NCBI GenBank assembly: GCA_028023455.1
Contig: JAQFVV010000030.1
Span: 2,128,501-2,192,500, forward strand
DNA: 64,000 nucleotides
DNA from: Epiperipatus broadwayi
Taxonomy: Eukaryota > Onychophora > Udeonychophora > Euonychophora > Peripatidae
Reading direction: 5' to 3'
Positions 23,432 to 34,625 of this stretch are shown here, one piece after another (position 1 is the stretch's first letter; the number at the start of each line of letters is the position of its first letter). The notes below the pieces were generated by a model. The model had not been told where the DNA came from. It saw only the letters and a program-made list of their open reading frames with translations, and did no database searches. The position numbers and the translations under genes are program-made.

Positions 23432-23841
23432 ACAGGAATTTTAGAAACTAGATCTAAACACAAACTCTGAGCATTTATGAAACAGTTTCTATTCAGCTTG
23501 CAAGCGTGAATCTTTTAGACACGTAATGTCTTCAAACTCAGCATAGCAAGCCAGATTGCTACATGGGTCTGATCTCAGTTCAGCATCACAACATAGTAGA
23601 AGCCTCTGCAATATATATCATTGCTAGAAAGACCTCAAAGGTACATTTATGAAAAACAAAAAACAAGTTAAAAAGTTGCTAACGCTTGTATGAACTGAGA
23701 TCAGACCCATGTAGCTATCTGGCTTGCTATGCTGAGTTTGAAGACATTACGTGTCTAAAAGATTCACACTTGCAAGCTGAATAGAAACTGTTTCATAAAC
23801 ACTCAGAGTTTGTGTTTAGATCTAGTTTCTAAAATTCCTGT

Positions 23842-23885
23842 CTTTCACTGACGATAGCAAATAGCTTGAAATCATGATCTGAAAG
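23842..23885 (+). ncRNA. Hammerhead ribozyme, family H, inverted unit
   Basis: The same elements as unit 1 on the plus strand: CUUUCA, CUGACGA, AGC/GCU stem II, GAAA, AUCAUGAU, AUC, UGAAAG. Cleavage is expected after 23879. All pairings and core bases are kept apart from the U-U at the base of stem II. Confidence 0.75.
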
Positions 23886-23985
23886 TGGAATTAAAGTTAG
23901 AGATAGTGAATGCATGCTCTGACGTTTATGTAAACAAATGCTTGACGGTGTTTTTGGTAGAACGCCATCTGTTGACATATATATA

Positions 23986-24895
23986 TATTGCTTTCTTACA
24001 TTAATTTATTTTTAAATGATGTTTTATCATCACGAAAAAGGAAACATAAGGTGAATTGATTATAGTCAGTGGAAATAACATGATATAAGTAGATACATAT
24101 TAGTAAAGCATTTACAAGAAAAATAATTAGCAAGCAAAAATGTATATATACATAGAATTGAAAGTGAATAGATATAGCATCTGTGGCATAGTATTATGCT
24201 TAAATCATAAATAACTAAGATGGTAATTCAGTTTTAGGATTATTGACATTTCTAATGATTTAACTTTAAAGCTTATCTTTAAAACAGTGACAACATTTCT
24301 ATCTTTGTTTTCCCTATCACAGTAAAATTATCAATAAAAAGTGTCTATGCTTATTTGATTGAAAATGAATCTTATTCAATATCAGTTATGAATAGTTTCA
24401 AATATTATGATTTAGATGTTTGAGAATTTTTGGTGGTTTGTAATGATCTTTAATTCCATATGAAGTCTCAAAATTGTTAGATTGAATTTTTTTTTCTTTC
24501 AGTCAAGAATTAAATAAACATTATTAGAACCTCATTATATCTATTACCTGGAATTTGAATCAAGGATAAAGAAGAGTTGAATTTCCTTTAAAATTCATAC
24601 AGGTTTGAAATTTTTTTTAGATAGGTGGTTTATACTTAGATATCCAGAATTTATTAGTAAATGGATATCTAACTATTCTATAGTAAATTAAAGGTGAAAA
24701 ATATTAGAACTGCCATCCACCAACAATTAGTCATTGTAATGAATAGTGCTTTGTTCTTTAAAGGTTGTGGAAGAGACCTTTGTCCTGCAATGGACTATTT
24801 AAATACTATTTTTTATCTTTTACCTACTTACTTTGAGTAGAGATTTTAAGAATTGGAATGTATTTTCCAAAGTAATTTAATTATGATCAGAAATG
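23986..24895. other. Unassigned AT-rich sequence
   Basis: No supported feature. Confidence 0.4.
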
Positions 24896-24905
24896 TTTGA
24901 ATATT

Positions 24906-25014
24906 CACCATGTGATCACCCTTTTCATGCTTGCTCATAACTGTTATTGAACATTGATTATTCTGGCTTGCATTGAGTGACACTACTGTATGGAGAGTTT
25001 TGACTGTTTCAATT
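24906..25014 (+). mobile_element. Family A element, short form
   Basis: A 109-bp copy with TSD tttgaatatt (24896-24905 and 25015-25024). It keeps the head (tgatcacc...atgcttgctcataactgtt) and the right end (ggcttgcattgagtgacact to gactgttt), with the left arm and the ribozyme deleted. Confidence 0.8.
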
Positions 25015-25024
25015 TTTGAATATT

Positions 25025-27263
25025 GTTTAGTATACTTTTTATAAAGTTTTTTTTGTATTTCACATCACACAAATTTTTATGAGAAAAGTCGATGTGATGT
25101 GATGTACTGTAGCTACTCCTTAAACGAAGTCAAGAATCTCTCAGCAATTATACTATTAATTAAGCATTAGTAATTAATAGATATTAGATAGTATTGCTTA
25201 TTATATTCACTTCTATTAAATTAAATCTTTTGAATGAGAGCAACCTTTTTCAAAAACATTGCAAAATATAATATTGTGTCCACAATGTATTTTGATTGAA
25301 ACAGTCACTTAATCTCAAATCCTAGCATTGATTTCTCCCTATATAAACAAATGTACATTCATTAAATTGCATACATTTTTTGAAATGATGAATATTTAGT
25401 GTAAATAATGTTATAACAGACAAAGTAAACTTCTACAAACATAAATTTAAAATAAAAATTTCATAAATCATTAAAGTTAATTTAACGTCATGTCAAGATT
25501 AAAAAACTTAATATTGATGCTCATAAAGATTATTATCAAAGTTTAGTTTGTCAGTTATGTTAATGTCTAAACTAGTATATGATAATTGTTGTTTGAAACA
25601 ATGGAAGTTGTAATTTAATAAATGTTATCCATATCCAATATTATCTATCTTTTTTACATTTCCAGATTAATATGCATTAAAAATTAATCCTATACAAATG
25701 GATTATATATATATATCTTTCAAAAATGATTTGGTCATGTATTTATTATAAATTTTGAAAACATCAATTTTTCTACAGTACAGGCTTTTTCATACTTGCA
25801 CTTATATATGTAATATATAGGCGTTTGAATTTAGACTTTCAAGTGTATCAGCGGTATGAGATAGCATGGATAGTTTATGAATTTTTAATTACAAGTCATG
25901 TGAGATTGAAAATTATAAGGAGTAAGAATTTCACATAAAATTATAATGTCATCTTTTTTGTGTGTATAAAAGTTTTAAGTTTAGATTAGAAAGGAGAGGA
26001 GGAATTGGGGGGGGGGGTAATTATCTAAAAGATTTTTTAAAATTATAAATTGGTCCTTTTGATTTGCAATCAAAAAAAATTTAAATTAAACATATTTGCA
26101 TATATGTTTGAAATAAAATAACATTTAATACATTTATTTTTTTAACGTTATATTGAAAACATAATGTTACTTTAACAATTGATATAAGATAATATGAAAT
26201 TACTAGAATTATAAATTCCTGGTGTGTTTGGTGTATACAAGGCACATATGTATTAATTAAAATTTCTCCACTTCCCAAAACAATTTTAGTGCAATAAAAG
26301 GTTTGAGAGCTAAAGCTGCTGTATCAAAGGTCAACTAGTATTTTTTGCTGCTTAAATGTTATATGATCTCCATAACAATTAACTCTTGCTGCTATTTTGT
26401 TTGATGAGAATCAAGCTAAGTTATCCACAATTTATGTTTTTTACAGTAATACTCGGAATTATTTTATATTTTGATTTCTACATTTTCAGCTAATTGATCT
26501 TACATGTAGCAATTTTTTCTACTCTTATTCTTCATATCATATTAGGAAACACATATGTGGTTGGAAAAAATAAGAACAAATAAAAAAATAGTACAAAATC
26601 TTGTATATTCTTGGTCATGTAAAACTCATTTCTATTTTTGTATAGAAAGTTTATCACTTGCAGGCTTCTTGGTAGTGTTGCAGCGTCACCTAGTGGCCAC
26701 AGTATGCATAACTGAAAACTGTGGTACTTTTAATCTCATAACCATCATATTGTATGATCAGGGAGTTAAAAAATGTTTGTAAATTATACCTTGATTAGCT
26801 TTTGATTCACTTCAATTTCTTATCATGCAGTAAAATTTATGATGCAATTCTAAAATTAAGATTTTAAAATACATTATATTAAGTGGTTTCTGGAAGTCAA
26901 GAATTAGCATTTGGTCATGATAATTTAATCTGCCTTCAGTTAATAAACATACATCAATGCTGAGAGTTTATTGTCCATATAGATCATGGTTTCAGCTCTG
27001 CTACTTCTGGTGCCCAAACTTCTTATGATCTCCTTATCAATAAACTATTTGACTATTTATTTTGTCTTGCATGATTTAGTATATTGGCAGAGTTATATAA
27101 TCTAGAATTCAAGGTCATGGATTGTGGCTTCAGTGAACTCCTGCTTAATAAACCCGTTTGATTATTTTTTGAATACAAAATAAAGAAAATATTTAGCAAT
27201 TATTTTTACAGGGGAAAAGGTTTTGGAATGCCTGTGTTTTAAATTTGGAAAGAATTTTAAGTT
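25025..27263. other. Unassigned AT-rich sequence with a family C fragment
   Basis: Apart from the family C piece at 25770-25880, no feature is supported. A 9-base poly-G run lies near 26008. Confidence 0.4.
25770..25880 (+). repeat. Family C fragment without ribozyme
   Basis: The start (ctacagtacaggctttttca, then taatatataggcgtttgaat) matches the left part of the copy at 51010, and the remainder (cagcggtatgagatagcatg) matches its right end. The middle, including both ribozymes, is deleted. Confidence 0.7.
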
Positions 27264-27274
27264 TATGAAGTACT

Positions 27275-27660
27275 AAACATCACATGACCACCCCTCTTAT
27301 GCTTGTGTATAACTGTTGTTAAAACAGGCAAAACTCATTATATATATTGCCACACATAGCAAGCTAGAATAATCAATGGATGCCAAAAGGCATGTGCATA
27401 AAATACCCATCTAGTGCCTACTCATCCAATGTCACCAGACTAGTTTCTGGCTTTTGGCCTTCGACAGTGAGGATCTAGATCTAGGTGCAGTGCTCTCAGA
27501 TCCAAGGCTCCTCACCGACGAAGGCCATGAGCCAGAAACTAGTCTGGGGACATTGGATGAGTAGGCACTAGATGTAGATTTTATGCACAAGCCTTCTGGC
27601 ATCCATTGATTACTCTAGCTTGCTGTGTGTGGCAATATATATAGTGTGTTTTGCCTGTTT
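27275..27660 (+). mobile_element. Family A element, head-to-head form
   Basis: TSD tatgaagtact at 27264-27274 and 27661-27671. The head aaacatcacatgacc is followed by two inverted A segments, each with a ribozyme region. The plus-strand ribozyme (27509-27550) has one core change, and the minus-strand one near 27432-27475 reads CUGUCGA. Confidence 0.9.
27509..27550 (+). ncRNA. Hammerhead ribozyme, family A, core variant
   Basis: Stem I UCCUCA/UGGGGA, stem II GGC/GCC, GAAA, ACUAGU and GUC are all retained, but the core reads CCGACGA: invariant U4 is C. Activity is probably lost or low. Confidence 0.6.
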
Positions 27661-28026
27661 TATGAAGTACTCTTTTTATACTTGTTTCAGTCATTCAAAA
27701 ATAAGATATCATTTATTGTCTAATTAGTGTTTCCAAAATTGTAACCTGTGGACTCCTGAGGTCAACAGCACTATCTTTTAAAACATTTTTATTTTATTAT
27801 CTAGGAAGTATTTAAATTTATTATTTGAAGCTACATCATGATAAAATTGTATATTATATATTAAAATGTTATATTTTAATGACTTTGAAAATTAAAATGT
27901 TATTTTAACAAAACTTGTACAAAACTTGTCATATTAATGTAATTGCAAAACATCAGAAAATATTATAAGATATCTAGAATAAAACTAATTCTACAACTTC
28001 AATTGAATTTTTAATTCGTGTTTTAT

Positions 28027-28540
28027 ATTGGATTATTTCCATCACCTAACATGAGTATTAAATGTCTTTTAGAAAAAAATAACTTTATTTAAATATTCCA
28101 AATACACTCAACTATTAGTAATAGCACATCAAACAGGTTAGTATATGCACAACACTTCAAGAGGTATTATTCTCCCCTCTTCTTCAGGTGTTGCTGACCT
28201 GACCAGTGACAATACTAGCATGCGATTCGAACCAAGACCCTTAGATTTTTGAGTATTGAATTTTAAGATAACACTCTAACCAACTGAGAGCATTACCTTA
28301 AAATTCAATACTTAAGAACCTAAGGGTCCAGGTTGAAATCCCATGCTAGTATTGTCACTGGTCAGGCTAGCAATACCCAAAAAGGGGAGGAGAATAATAC
28401 CTTTTGATACATTGTGCATATACTAATCTGTTTGACATGCTATCACTAACAGTTGAATATATTTGGAATATTTAAATAAAGTTAAATTTTTCTAAAAGAC
28501 TTCCAATACTCATATTAGATGATGGAATTAGTCCAATATA
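28027..28540. repeat. Family D: ~510-bp palindrome with a tRNA-like segment
   Basis: Two arms of about 250 bp meet near 28285. The outermost matched segments are ggattatttccatcac... on the left and its inverse near 28530. Within the arms are a tRNA-like stretch (on the minus strand of the left arm, caaccaactgag-complement and ggttcgaatcgcatgc, resembling A and B boxes) and a smaller hairpin (caacacttcaagagg with an inverse partner). Arms are about 85-90% identical by eye. It could be an inverted SINE dimer or a foldback transposon. Confidence 0.8.
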
Positions 28541-31005
28541 AAAATATAACTAGAATCCCATCAACACAAACCTTCAGGAAAACACTGAATATTCAATTAT
28601 TTTGAATAATCCAATATTGTATCATTTCGGTAGCATTGTATTCATATAATAGTTTTATAATTACACCTACTTTCTTGCATTTTTAAAAAATGAAATGGTT
28701 TTATTGCTCATGTGTTTATAAAAAGTTCCAGCACCAGAAATGCCAAAACTGAACTCAATTGAGGAACTTATCCTCCAAAATCTACACCCTACTGTTGCAT
28801 AACACTATGCAGACACAAGATACATATTAATGATAAATATTTTTTAATTTGCATTTTTTTATATTTTTTAAAATATTTTAATATTTGAATCTTTGAGGAG
28901 AGGGGAATGACATTACTTCCTCTTTATCCTCATCTCTCTATATCAAGGTGTTTGCTTACTTCATGAAAATTCTGTTGAAAAACTGAGGTAAGTCGAATGA
29001 TTTTATTTTTAACAATATGATATGATGCCACATCTTATTCGACTTTAAAAACAATAAAAAAAGACACAATGCAAAAATATGTAAATATTTTACATACTTT
29101 TGCATAAGTCTTTGTGTTGGTAGGTCATGTATTAAGACATTTTATCAAATAAAGCTAAGAAATCAGCAATGCTCTGACGTCACATAAGTACAAAAGATAA
29201 TCATTATGTTATTACAATTAATGAATCTCTTTTGCTTTTATTACTATATTGGTTGGAATATAAAATACCTCTTGACAATTTATTAGCTTGTTGTCTATTG
29301 ATTTTTTCTTTACTATTCCTGGTGGAGAATGTGAATCTTTTTTCCGTTATGGATTATTTAAGATTGTTATATTTATGATGTGCAAACTTGAAAATGGAAA
29401 AGACTAGTACTAGAATAAGAGGTGGAAATATCAATTGTTTTAGATGTTGAAAGTAAAGAAGATGTGGAAACTTAAGGAAAAAGAGAAAACATCTTAGATG
29501 GGTACTTTTTAGTGTTAAAAAATCAAAGATTAGTGTCTTCTAGGATCAAAATTTACAACAATAGAAGCCATATAAAAACATTCTGCATAGCATTATGATA
29601 AGTAAAGCTGATATTATTTTTTAATTTCAAGAATCTTAATAAAGATAAAAATGATAATTTCCATATTGTCGGGTTCTCTAGTGCTAAAGAAAGTTGTTCA
29701 TTATACATAAAATTAAAAAAAAAGAAAACATGCCTTTGAACTATCATATGAAAGAAAACACCCAGAACATCCTGAATAGTTAAAAAAAAACAATGAATAA
29801 ATTATCAAAAAATAAGATTAAACAACAGGAATAATTGCTGAAAGACAAATCTAAAAACAAAATTGTCACGTTGTGGACATTATGAGAACTAGTGGTTTAT
29901 TGAAAATAATATTAATGCTTGATAAGATTGCTAGTAAAATAACACAAAAAATCAACTTTTGACATGAGTATATGAGTAATATATTAGAGGCTATCTAGCA
30001 GAATTTTGCTATAACATGAAAAATAGAAAAGAATGGAAAAATCTTCATATCTGGATCCAGCAGAATTCAATGTCAATTCATGGGAATGTAACAACAAAGA
30101 CCATAATAGCTAAATTGTAATTTAATATTTAAATAAATAGAATGATCTGCGATTAATATTTTTGCTTGAAAATATTTATAAAGTTAATATTTTATTTTCT
30201 CTCTCTTTCAGACTCTCTAAATGATATTGTCTGAGATGTTGCTACATTACATTTTTTATGTAGATCATCATCCTTATCATGTAACTTTTCATAAATGCTC
30301 ACAGCTGCATTATATTACAATTGTAGTTTTATTTTGTCATTGCAGCGACACATATCTAACCAACCCAGATTGTTTGTAAAGCTTTATTGACTTTTCTTCT
30401 CATAAGATTGACTGATTTTTTATTGAACTTTAATAAAGCAATCTATTTATATTCATATTTCTACTTTTTTCTTTTATGTTTAATTATCGATTCTATATTC
30501 AAGCACCAGGCATTTTATTTCTCTAATCTACTGCTTCTAAATTACGTAAACAAATGATAATCTTCTCATCTCTAAACTCCCTTAGTATTAAAATATATCT
30601 ACTCATTCTGTTTTTAATTTAAATGTCACAATCAAATTTTTTTATATCTTGGAGTAGCGTAAAAATAATGATCATTGAGATAAATTATTAGTTAATCCTG
30701 TTGCAACCACGTGTGATGAGCTATCTCTTATTCATCTCTGAAAAGTCCAATATATAAATATGTACGATTGAAGTTATCACAGACAACACACATGTATAAT
30801 GTTGATATTGAACAATAAATATGTCAATGTGTCAAATACATCTGACATCTAATTAAAAAATTAATAAGAACTCACCCATATTATCATTACTTCACTACGA
30901 AATATTTTTTGCCCAAACATTATGTGAAAATAAATATGTAGGACATGTGTTAATAGATAAGATATTTTAAATCAATTTCAAAATATGTTTCTATATCATG
31001 TTTTA
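28541..31005. other. Unassigned AT-rich sequence
   Basis: No gene or repeat could be supported. Confidence 0.4.
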
Positions 31006-31605
31006 ATATAGGGGATTTGAACACAGACTTTCAAGCTCCCATCAGCCATCTATTCTATCTCATATACAGATACATATGATCACACATATGTAAAAAAGAT
31101 GAATGATCTTCAATATACGTATTTCATGTTGAACCAGCACTCATCAGTTGGTCCAGATCATTATCTTCCACGGCAAATCTTTGCACTTTAATGGACAGGC
31201 TTCAATCTACTTCACCATCCAACTCTTCAGCCAACTATACCATTGAAAATCTGATGATAGAATGCCCAAGTCTTTTATTAAAAACAATATTATTGTCATG
31301 TCTATGTTGACTTTAAGTCACTCTGATCCTTCATGTATAGGACCTTGTTCATTTAAATACACAGAAGAGGGATGAGCAGAATACAGAATGAATATGTAAT
31401 ATTTTAAATACAAGTATATTTTATATATCTGGAATCTAGATGTAATATAGGGGATTTGAACACAGACTTTCAAGATGCCTTTAGCCATTGACTCTATCTC
31501 ATCCAACCGATACACATGACCACACACATGAAAAAGATAAATGATCTCCAATATACATATTTCATGCTGAACCAGCATTCATCAATTGGTCCAGATCATC
31601 TGTTT
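31006..31605 (-). mobile_element. Family C elements, one long copy plus a partial second
   Basis: A C unit begins with ataggggatttgaacacaga near 31010, and the same start recurs near 31448. Each unit has a minus-strand ribozyme region (31109-31152 and 31547-31591). In the first the core is CUGAUGA and GAAA but stem I is shortened to three pairs. In the second C3 is U. The order suggests an unequal tandem pair. Flanking duplications were not resolved. Confidence 0.7.
31109..31152 (-). ncRNA. Hammerhead-like ribozyme, family C, weak stem I
   Basis: Core CUGAUGA, stem II GUGCU/AACAU region, GAAA and the palindromic AUACGUAU are present. The return strand reads UUGAAG in place of the family UUGGUG, leaving three stem I pairs. 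Confidence 0.5.
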
Positions 31606-32060
31606 ACGATAATTTTTGTCATATAATAATATTTTGCGTTGGGATAAATATGTATTATTTTTGCAATTTGCTTCAGTATTCATTGGATATTATAATCACG
31701 TTTAAGGCATGCACACACCCACATACAAAAGATTTCATAAAATTTTTGAAATCTAATCTAAAATAGTACATATTTAAATTTGTTTTAAAACGAAATTAAA
31801 TATTGTATTTATTTTTTTAAATACAAAGATAGATTAAATTTCCTTTTATTAAATTAAATACATTTTTTATTTCTAAAAAGAATTTATGGAAAGAAAACCC
31901 ATTTCTAAGTGAAGCCAATTAAAATCAGATTGCAAAAAAAGAAAAAGTTATATGATATGGTATTATAAAAAATATTTGTAAAGATTCATCTTTAAAATTA
32001 AAACGATTCTTCTATAATGTAATGATATTAAGACACTACAGTTCTTCATATTCTTTTGTA

Positions 32061-32107
32061 AGGATAAGATCTTTCAGGGATCTACACTAGTTTTTTTTTT
32101 TTTTTTG
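32061..32107. other. Homopolymer T tract in AT-rich DNA
   Basis: A run of about 16 T ends near 32106. The open frame that follows (32127-32309) has no recognisable motif and is not called. Confidence 0.5.
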
Positions 32108-32394
32108 ATAAGAGTATTAATTTTAATTGATTTTGCAGTCATTGATTTACAAAGAATTACGAGGTTCCTATTACCCAATTCATTATTTCTATGAAATAGT
32201 TGATCCAATCATAGGCAAGATCAAATTTCCATGTATATGGTATTATTTGAAGGGAAAAAGAAATAAATTCATTGATATCCTGGAATTTATTGTAGTAATT
32301 TATCTTTAATTCTAGGAATAGTTGCTTCTATCTTATGAATTAATATTTTGATTTCTTTAATTTTTAAATTTGAATATTATTTACTAACTTTCTG

Positions 32395-32555
32395 TTTCTA
32401 TGTAGACATTTCATATATACATAAATACTCTTCATGTAATAAAGATATATATGAGAAATGATGACCTGACCCAACTGAAGAGTGCTGGTTCAGCACGAAA
32501 TGCATCTTGGGGATTATTTGTCTTTTATTATATCTTTATTTGTATGAAATTATTT
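32395..32555 (+). repeat. Family C element, AUC subfamily
   Basis: This is a plus-strand relative of 1095-1245; the two agree over the ribozyme and over both flanks. It contains the best preserved family C ribozyme of the window. The ends are approximate because no TSD was identified. Confidence 0.7.
32470..32511 (+). ncRNA. Hammerhead ribozyme, family C, intact
   Basis: Stem I CCCAA, core CUGAAGA, stem II GUGCU-GGUUC-AGCAC (five perfect pairs, G-C at the base), GAAA, stem III AUGCAU, triplet AUC, and return strand UUGGG, a perfect 5-bp stem I. Compared with other C copies, where stem I is ACCAA/UUGGU, the outer pair has changed on both strands (A-U to C-G), which supports selection on or descent of a real helix. 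Cleavage is expected after 32506. Confidence 0.85.
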
Positions 32556-32620
32556 ATGAAATAAAAAAGAATGGAGAAATATGGAAGTTGTCTATTTATG
32601 TAGACATTTCCCTGCACTTT

Positions 32621-32720
32621 TTTTTTTTTTAAATGTCATAGCATCGGCCGGGACTCGAACCCGCAACCCGGGCAACTGCCTGCAAGTGCAAGGCAGTCAT
32701 GCTGACCTCTCGACACCAAA
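32621..32720 (-). mobile_element. tRNA-derived SINE, full length
   Basis: Minus-strand copy with a T-rich left end. TSD ttccctg(c/t)acttt at 32608-32620 and 32722-32734. The internal part (cgggcaactgcctgcaagtg) matches the 3499 subfamily rather than the 20326/63701 subfamily. Confidence 0.9.
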
Positions 32721-32734
32721 ATTCCCTGTACTTT

Positions 32735-33539
32735 GGTTTCTTTTATTAATGATGTAACCAAAAACTACATTTTCTATGATGTATTTATAAAATATTTTAT
32801 AAATAAATATAATGCATTAATAACATTTCTCAATTTTAAACAATTTAATGGATTCTGGAGGTTAGCTTCAGATGGATTGTACTTCTAAGTCTGTCACTCT
32901 TGATAAAGAAAGTTCTTGATATTTTTTGTTTTCTTGCTTTACTAATGTATACTGGTATCATTATAGGTACATAAAAGTTAGTTACTGATTTTATAAAGCT
33001 CCATAACTATTAATTATTATAAATCAACTTGATTTTATGCACATATTAATTTTTCTATATGTATATGCCGCACATCTTAATTTTAAGCTGCTTTTCTTAA
33101 AGAAAATAAAATAGTCTGGCTTTATGTTAACCATATATCATTTATAAAGCGTTTATTCTTAAGATAAACTCATTTGGTCGTTTTCTAGACTCTATGTTTT
33201 GAACTTTAAAAAGTGTTTTTTTTTTTTTTTTTTTTGCAATTAAAACTTTGTCAAAAATAATCAAGTTATACTTTTTTTTTTTGATATGCACATGTGTCGG
33301 TATAAAAATTAAATTATTAAAACATTTTTATCTTTTGAAAAAATATAATCATATCTACAAAAGCATGTACACCTATACATGTATGTAACATGAAACTTTG
33401 CATATGAATTCAAAGCCTTGAAATCGTGAATAATTGTTATTATACAAAAATTGTTTAAGGTATTAAAAAAGCTCAAATATATGTTAACATTTTGTAAAAT
33501 GAAAGTTGTTACAAATTCAAAGAAAGTTAACATGAAAGA
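32735..33539. other. Unassigned AT-rich sequence
   Basis: No supported feature beyond T-rich tracts near 33218-33235. Confidence 0.4.
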
Positions 33540-33547
33540 ATACATTT

Positions 33548-33891
33548 ACCATATAATACTAAATCATCCATGCACTTTACTACTGTTCCACAATGCTTTA
33601 TTTACCACTCTCTTTTACAGATTTCAGTTTTGATTGCCCCAGCAGTCTTCTTCAGAACTACAACATAATACAAACATATGAATATAAATATACATTTGTA
33701 TATAATTTACATTCTATATATAAACATCTTATAATCATATGTTCATGTATATTTATATTCATATGTTTGTATTAGGTTGTAGTTCTGAAGAAGTTTGCTG
33801 GGGCAATCGAAATAGTTAACTGTAAAAGAGGGTGGTAAATAAAGCATTGTGGAACAATAGTAAAGTGCATGGATGATTTAGTATTATATGG
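33548..33891. mobile_element. Family B element, inverted dimer
   Basis: Arms of about 165 bp run from accatataatactaaatcat inward and out again, flanked by the 8-bp duplication atacattt (33540-33547 and 33892-33899). Each arm has the HHR-like core. On the plus strand at 33785 this is CUGAAGA, an extra A, a stem with loop UGGG, GAAA, then the self-complementary AUAGUUAACUGU and GUA. Stem I is not convincing. Confidence 0.75.
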
Positions 33892-34315
33892 TATACATTT
33901 GGCAATGCAATAAGAAAGAGTAATTATTACACTTCTTGAAGAAGAATTCATTTACTGAGAAAATACCATGACTTCATTATAAGTATATAGGAAATATAAA
34001 ATGTTATTATGAGTATAAATAACAATATTGATATTGCAATTAAAGAATGTCAAGAAAGTGTGAACAGAATTATGTTTTGATGCTTTGAGACAGGAATTTC
34101 TATAAATGGAGAAAAAACAAAATGGATGTTAATATGCTCTTCTCACAGGAAATATAAAAACATTGATATAGATCTGCATTCACACGAGTATTTATATGAT
34201 AATAATGTAATATGTAATAATAAAGTAGAACACGTAAAATATATTAGATATCTTGGAATGATTATAGATGAAAAAATGTATTGCAAAAATCATATAAACA
34301 TATCATTTAATAAAT

Positions 34316-34625
34316 AGTCAAAATAAAAGTCATAGATCAATTCATAGATCACATGACCCTATCTCTTAAGCTTGTAAGTTATAAACAGTGAGGATTGCCA
34401 ATTCCTCTACAAGCTTTATGATAAATGCTTAGCCAGAGCCAGCACTTAAAATATCTCTGTCAGGAACCCCTCCCCAAACCCCTGACCATGGTTTCGTGCT
34501 TTGGCACTCCTCAGAGAGGTGTCAGGGTAGGTTCAGACACTAGATCTAAAAATACCAACCCAAAGCTAAGCACTTAGCTAAAAGTTATCTATTGAGTGGA
34601 AAATCTGAAATTTTCAGACATGTAC
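34316..34625 (-). mobile_element. Family F element, full length (~310 bp)
   Basis: Inserted in the LINE relic with a perfect 14-bp TSD, atcatttaataaat (34302-34315 and 34626-34639). It shares its start (agtcatagatcacatgaycc, then cttgtaagttataaaca) with the 49261 copy and carries one intact ribozyme on the minus strand. No protein is encoded. Confidence 0.9.
34478..34520 (-). ncRNA. Hammerhead ribozyme, family F, intact
   Basis: On the minus strand: stem I ACCUCU, core CUGAGGA, stem II GUGC-CAAA-GCAC with G-C at its base, GAAA, stem III ACCAUGGU (perfectly self-complementary), canonical cleavage triplet GUC, and return strand AGGGGU (six pairs, one U-G). Every conserved HHR nucleotide is present. 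It is the cleanest ribozyme in the window. Cleavage is expected between plus-strand positions 34484 and 34483. Confidence 0.9.

Larger units (their letters stand above)
22856..23985. repeat. Family H: 400-bp ribozyme-bearing tandem array
   Basis: Two direct units (about 22856-23255 and 23256-23654; 400-bp then 399-bp period, measured at the aaaacaagttaaaa motif) are followed by the start of a third unit. That joins, near 23690, an inverted copy of about 290 bp running to about 23985. Units are nearly identical, so the array is young or homogenised. Each unit has one hammerhead ribozyme (two on minus, one on plus). A 93-codon open frame inside unit 1/2 looks incidental. The architecture matches retrozymes: noncoding tandem units of a few hundred bp with type I HHRs. 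Confidence 0.9.

Noticed and set aside
23163-23444. 93-codon open frame in the family H array
   Set aside because: It spans the junction of two tandem units, is absent as an intact frame in the others, and has no motif. The repeat's structure explains the sequence.
22856-23985. CRISPR-like or bacterial repeat array
   Set aside because: Units are 400 bp and contiguous with no short-repeat/spacer alternation, and the surrounding DNA is clearly eukaryotic.
28150-28210. Hammerhead-like core in the family D palindrome (CUGAAGA on minus, later GAAG)
   Set aside because: The catalytic GAAA is not present, no stem I or NUH site fits, and the local hairpin explains the matches.
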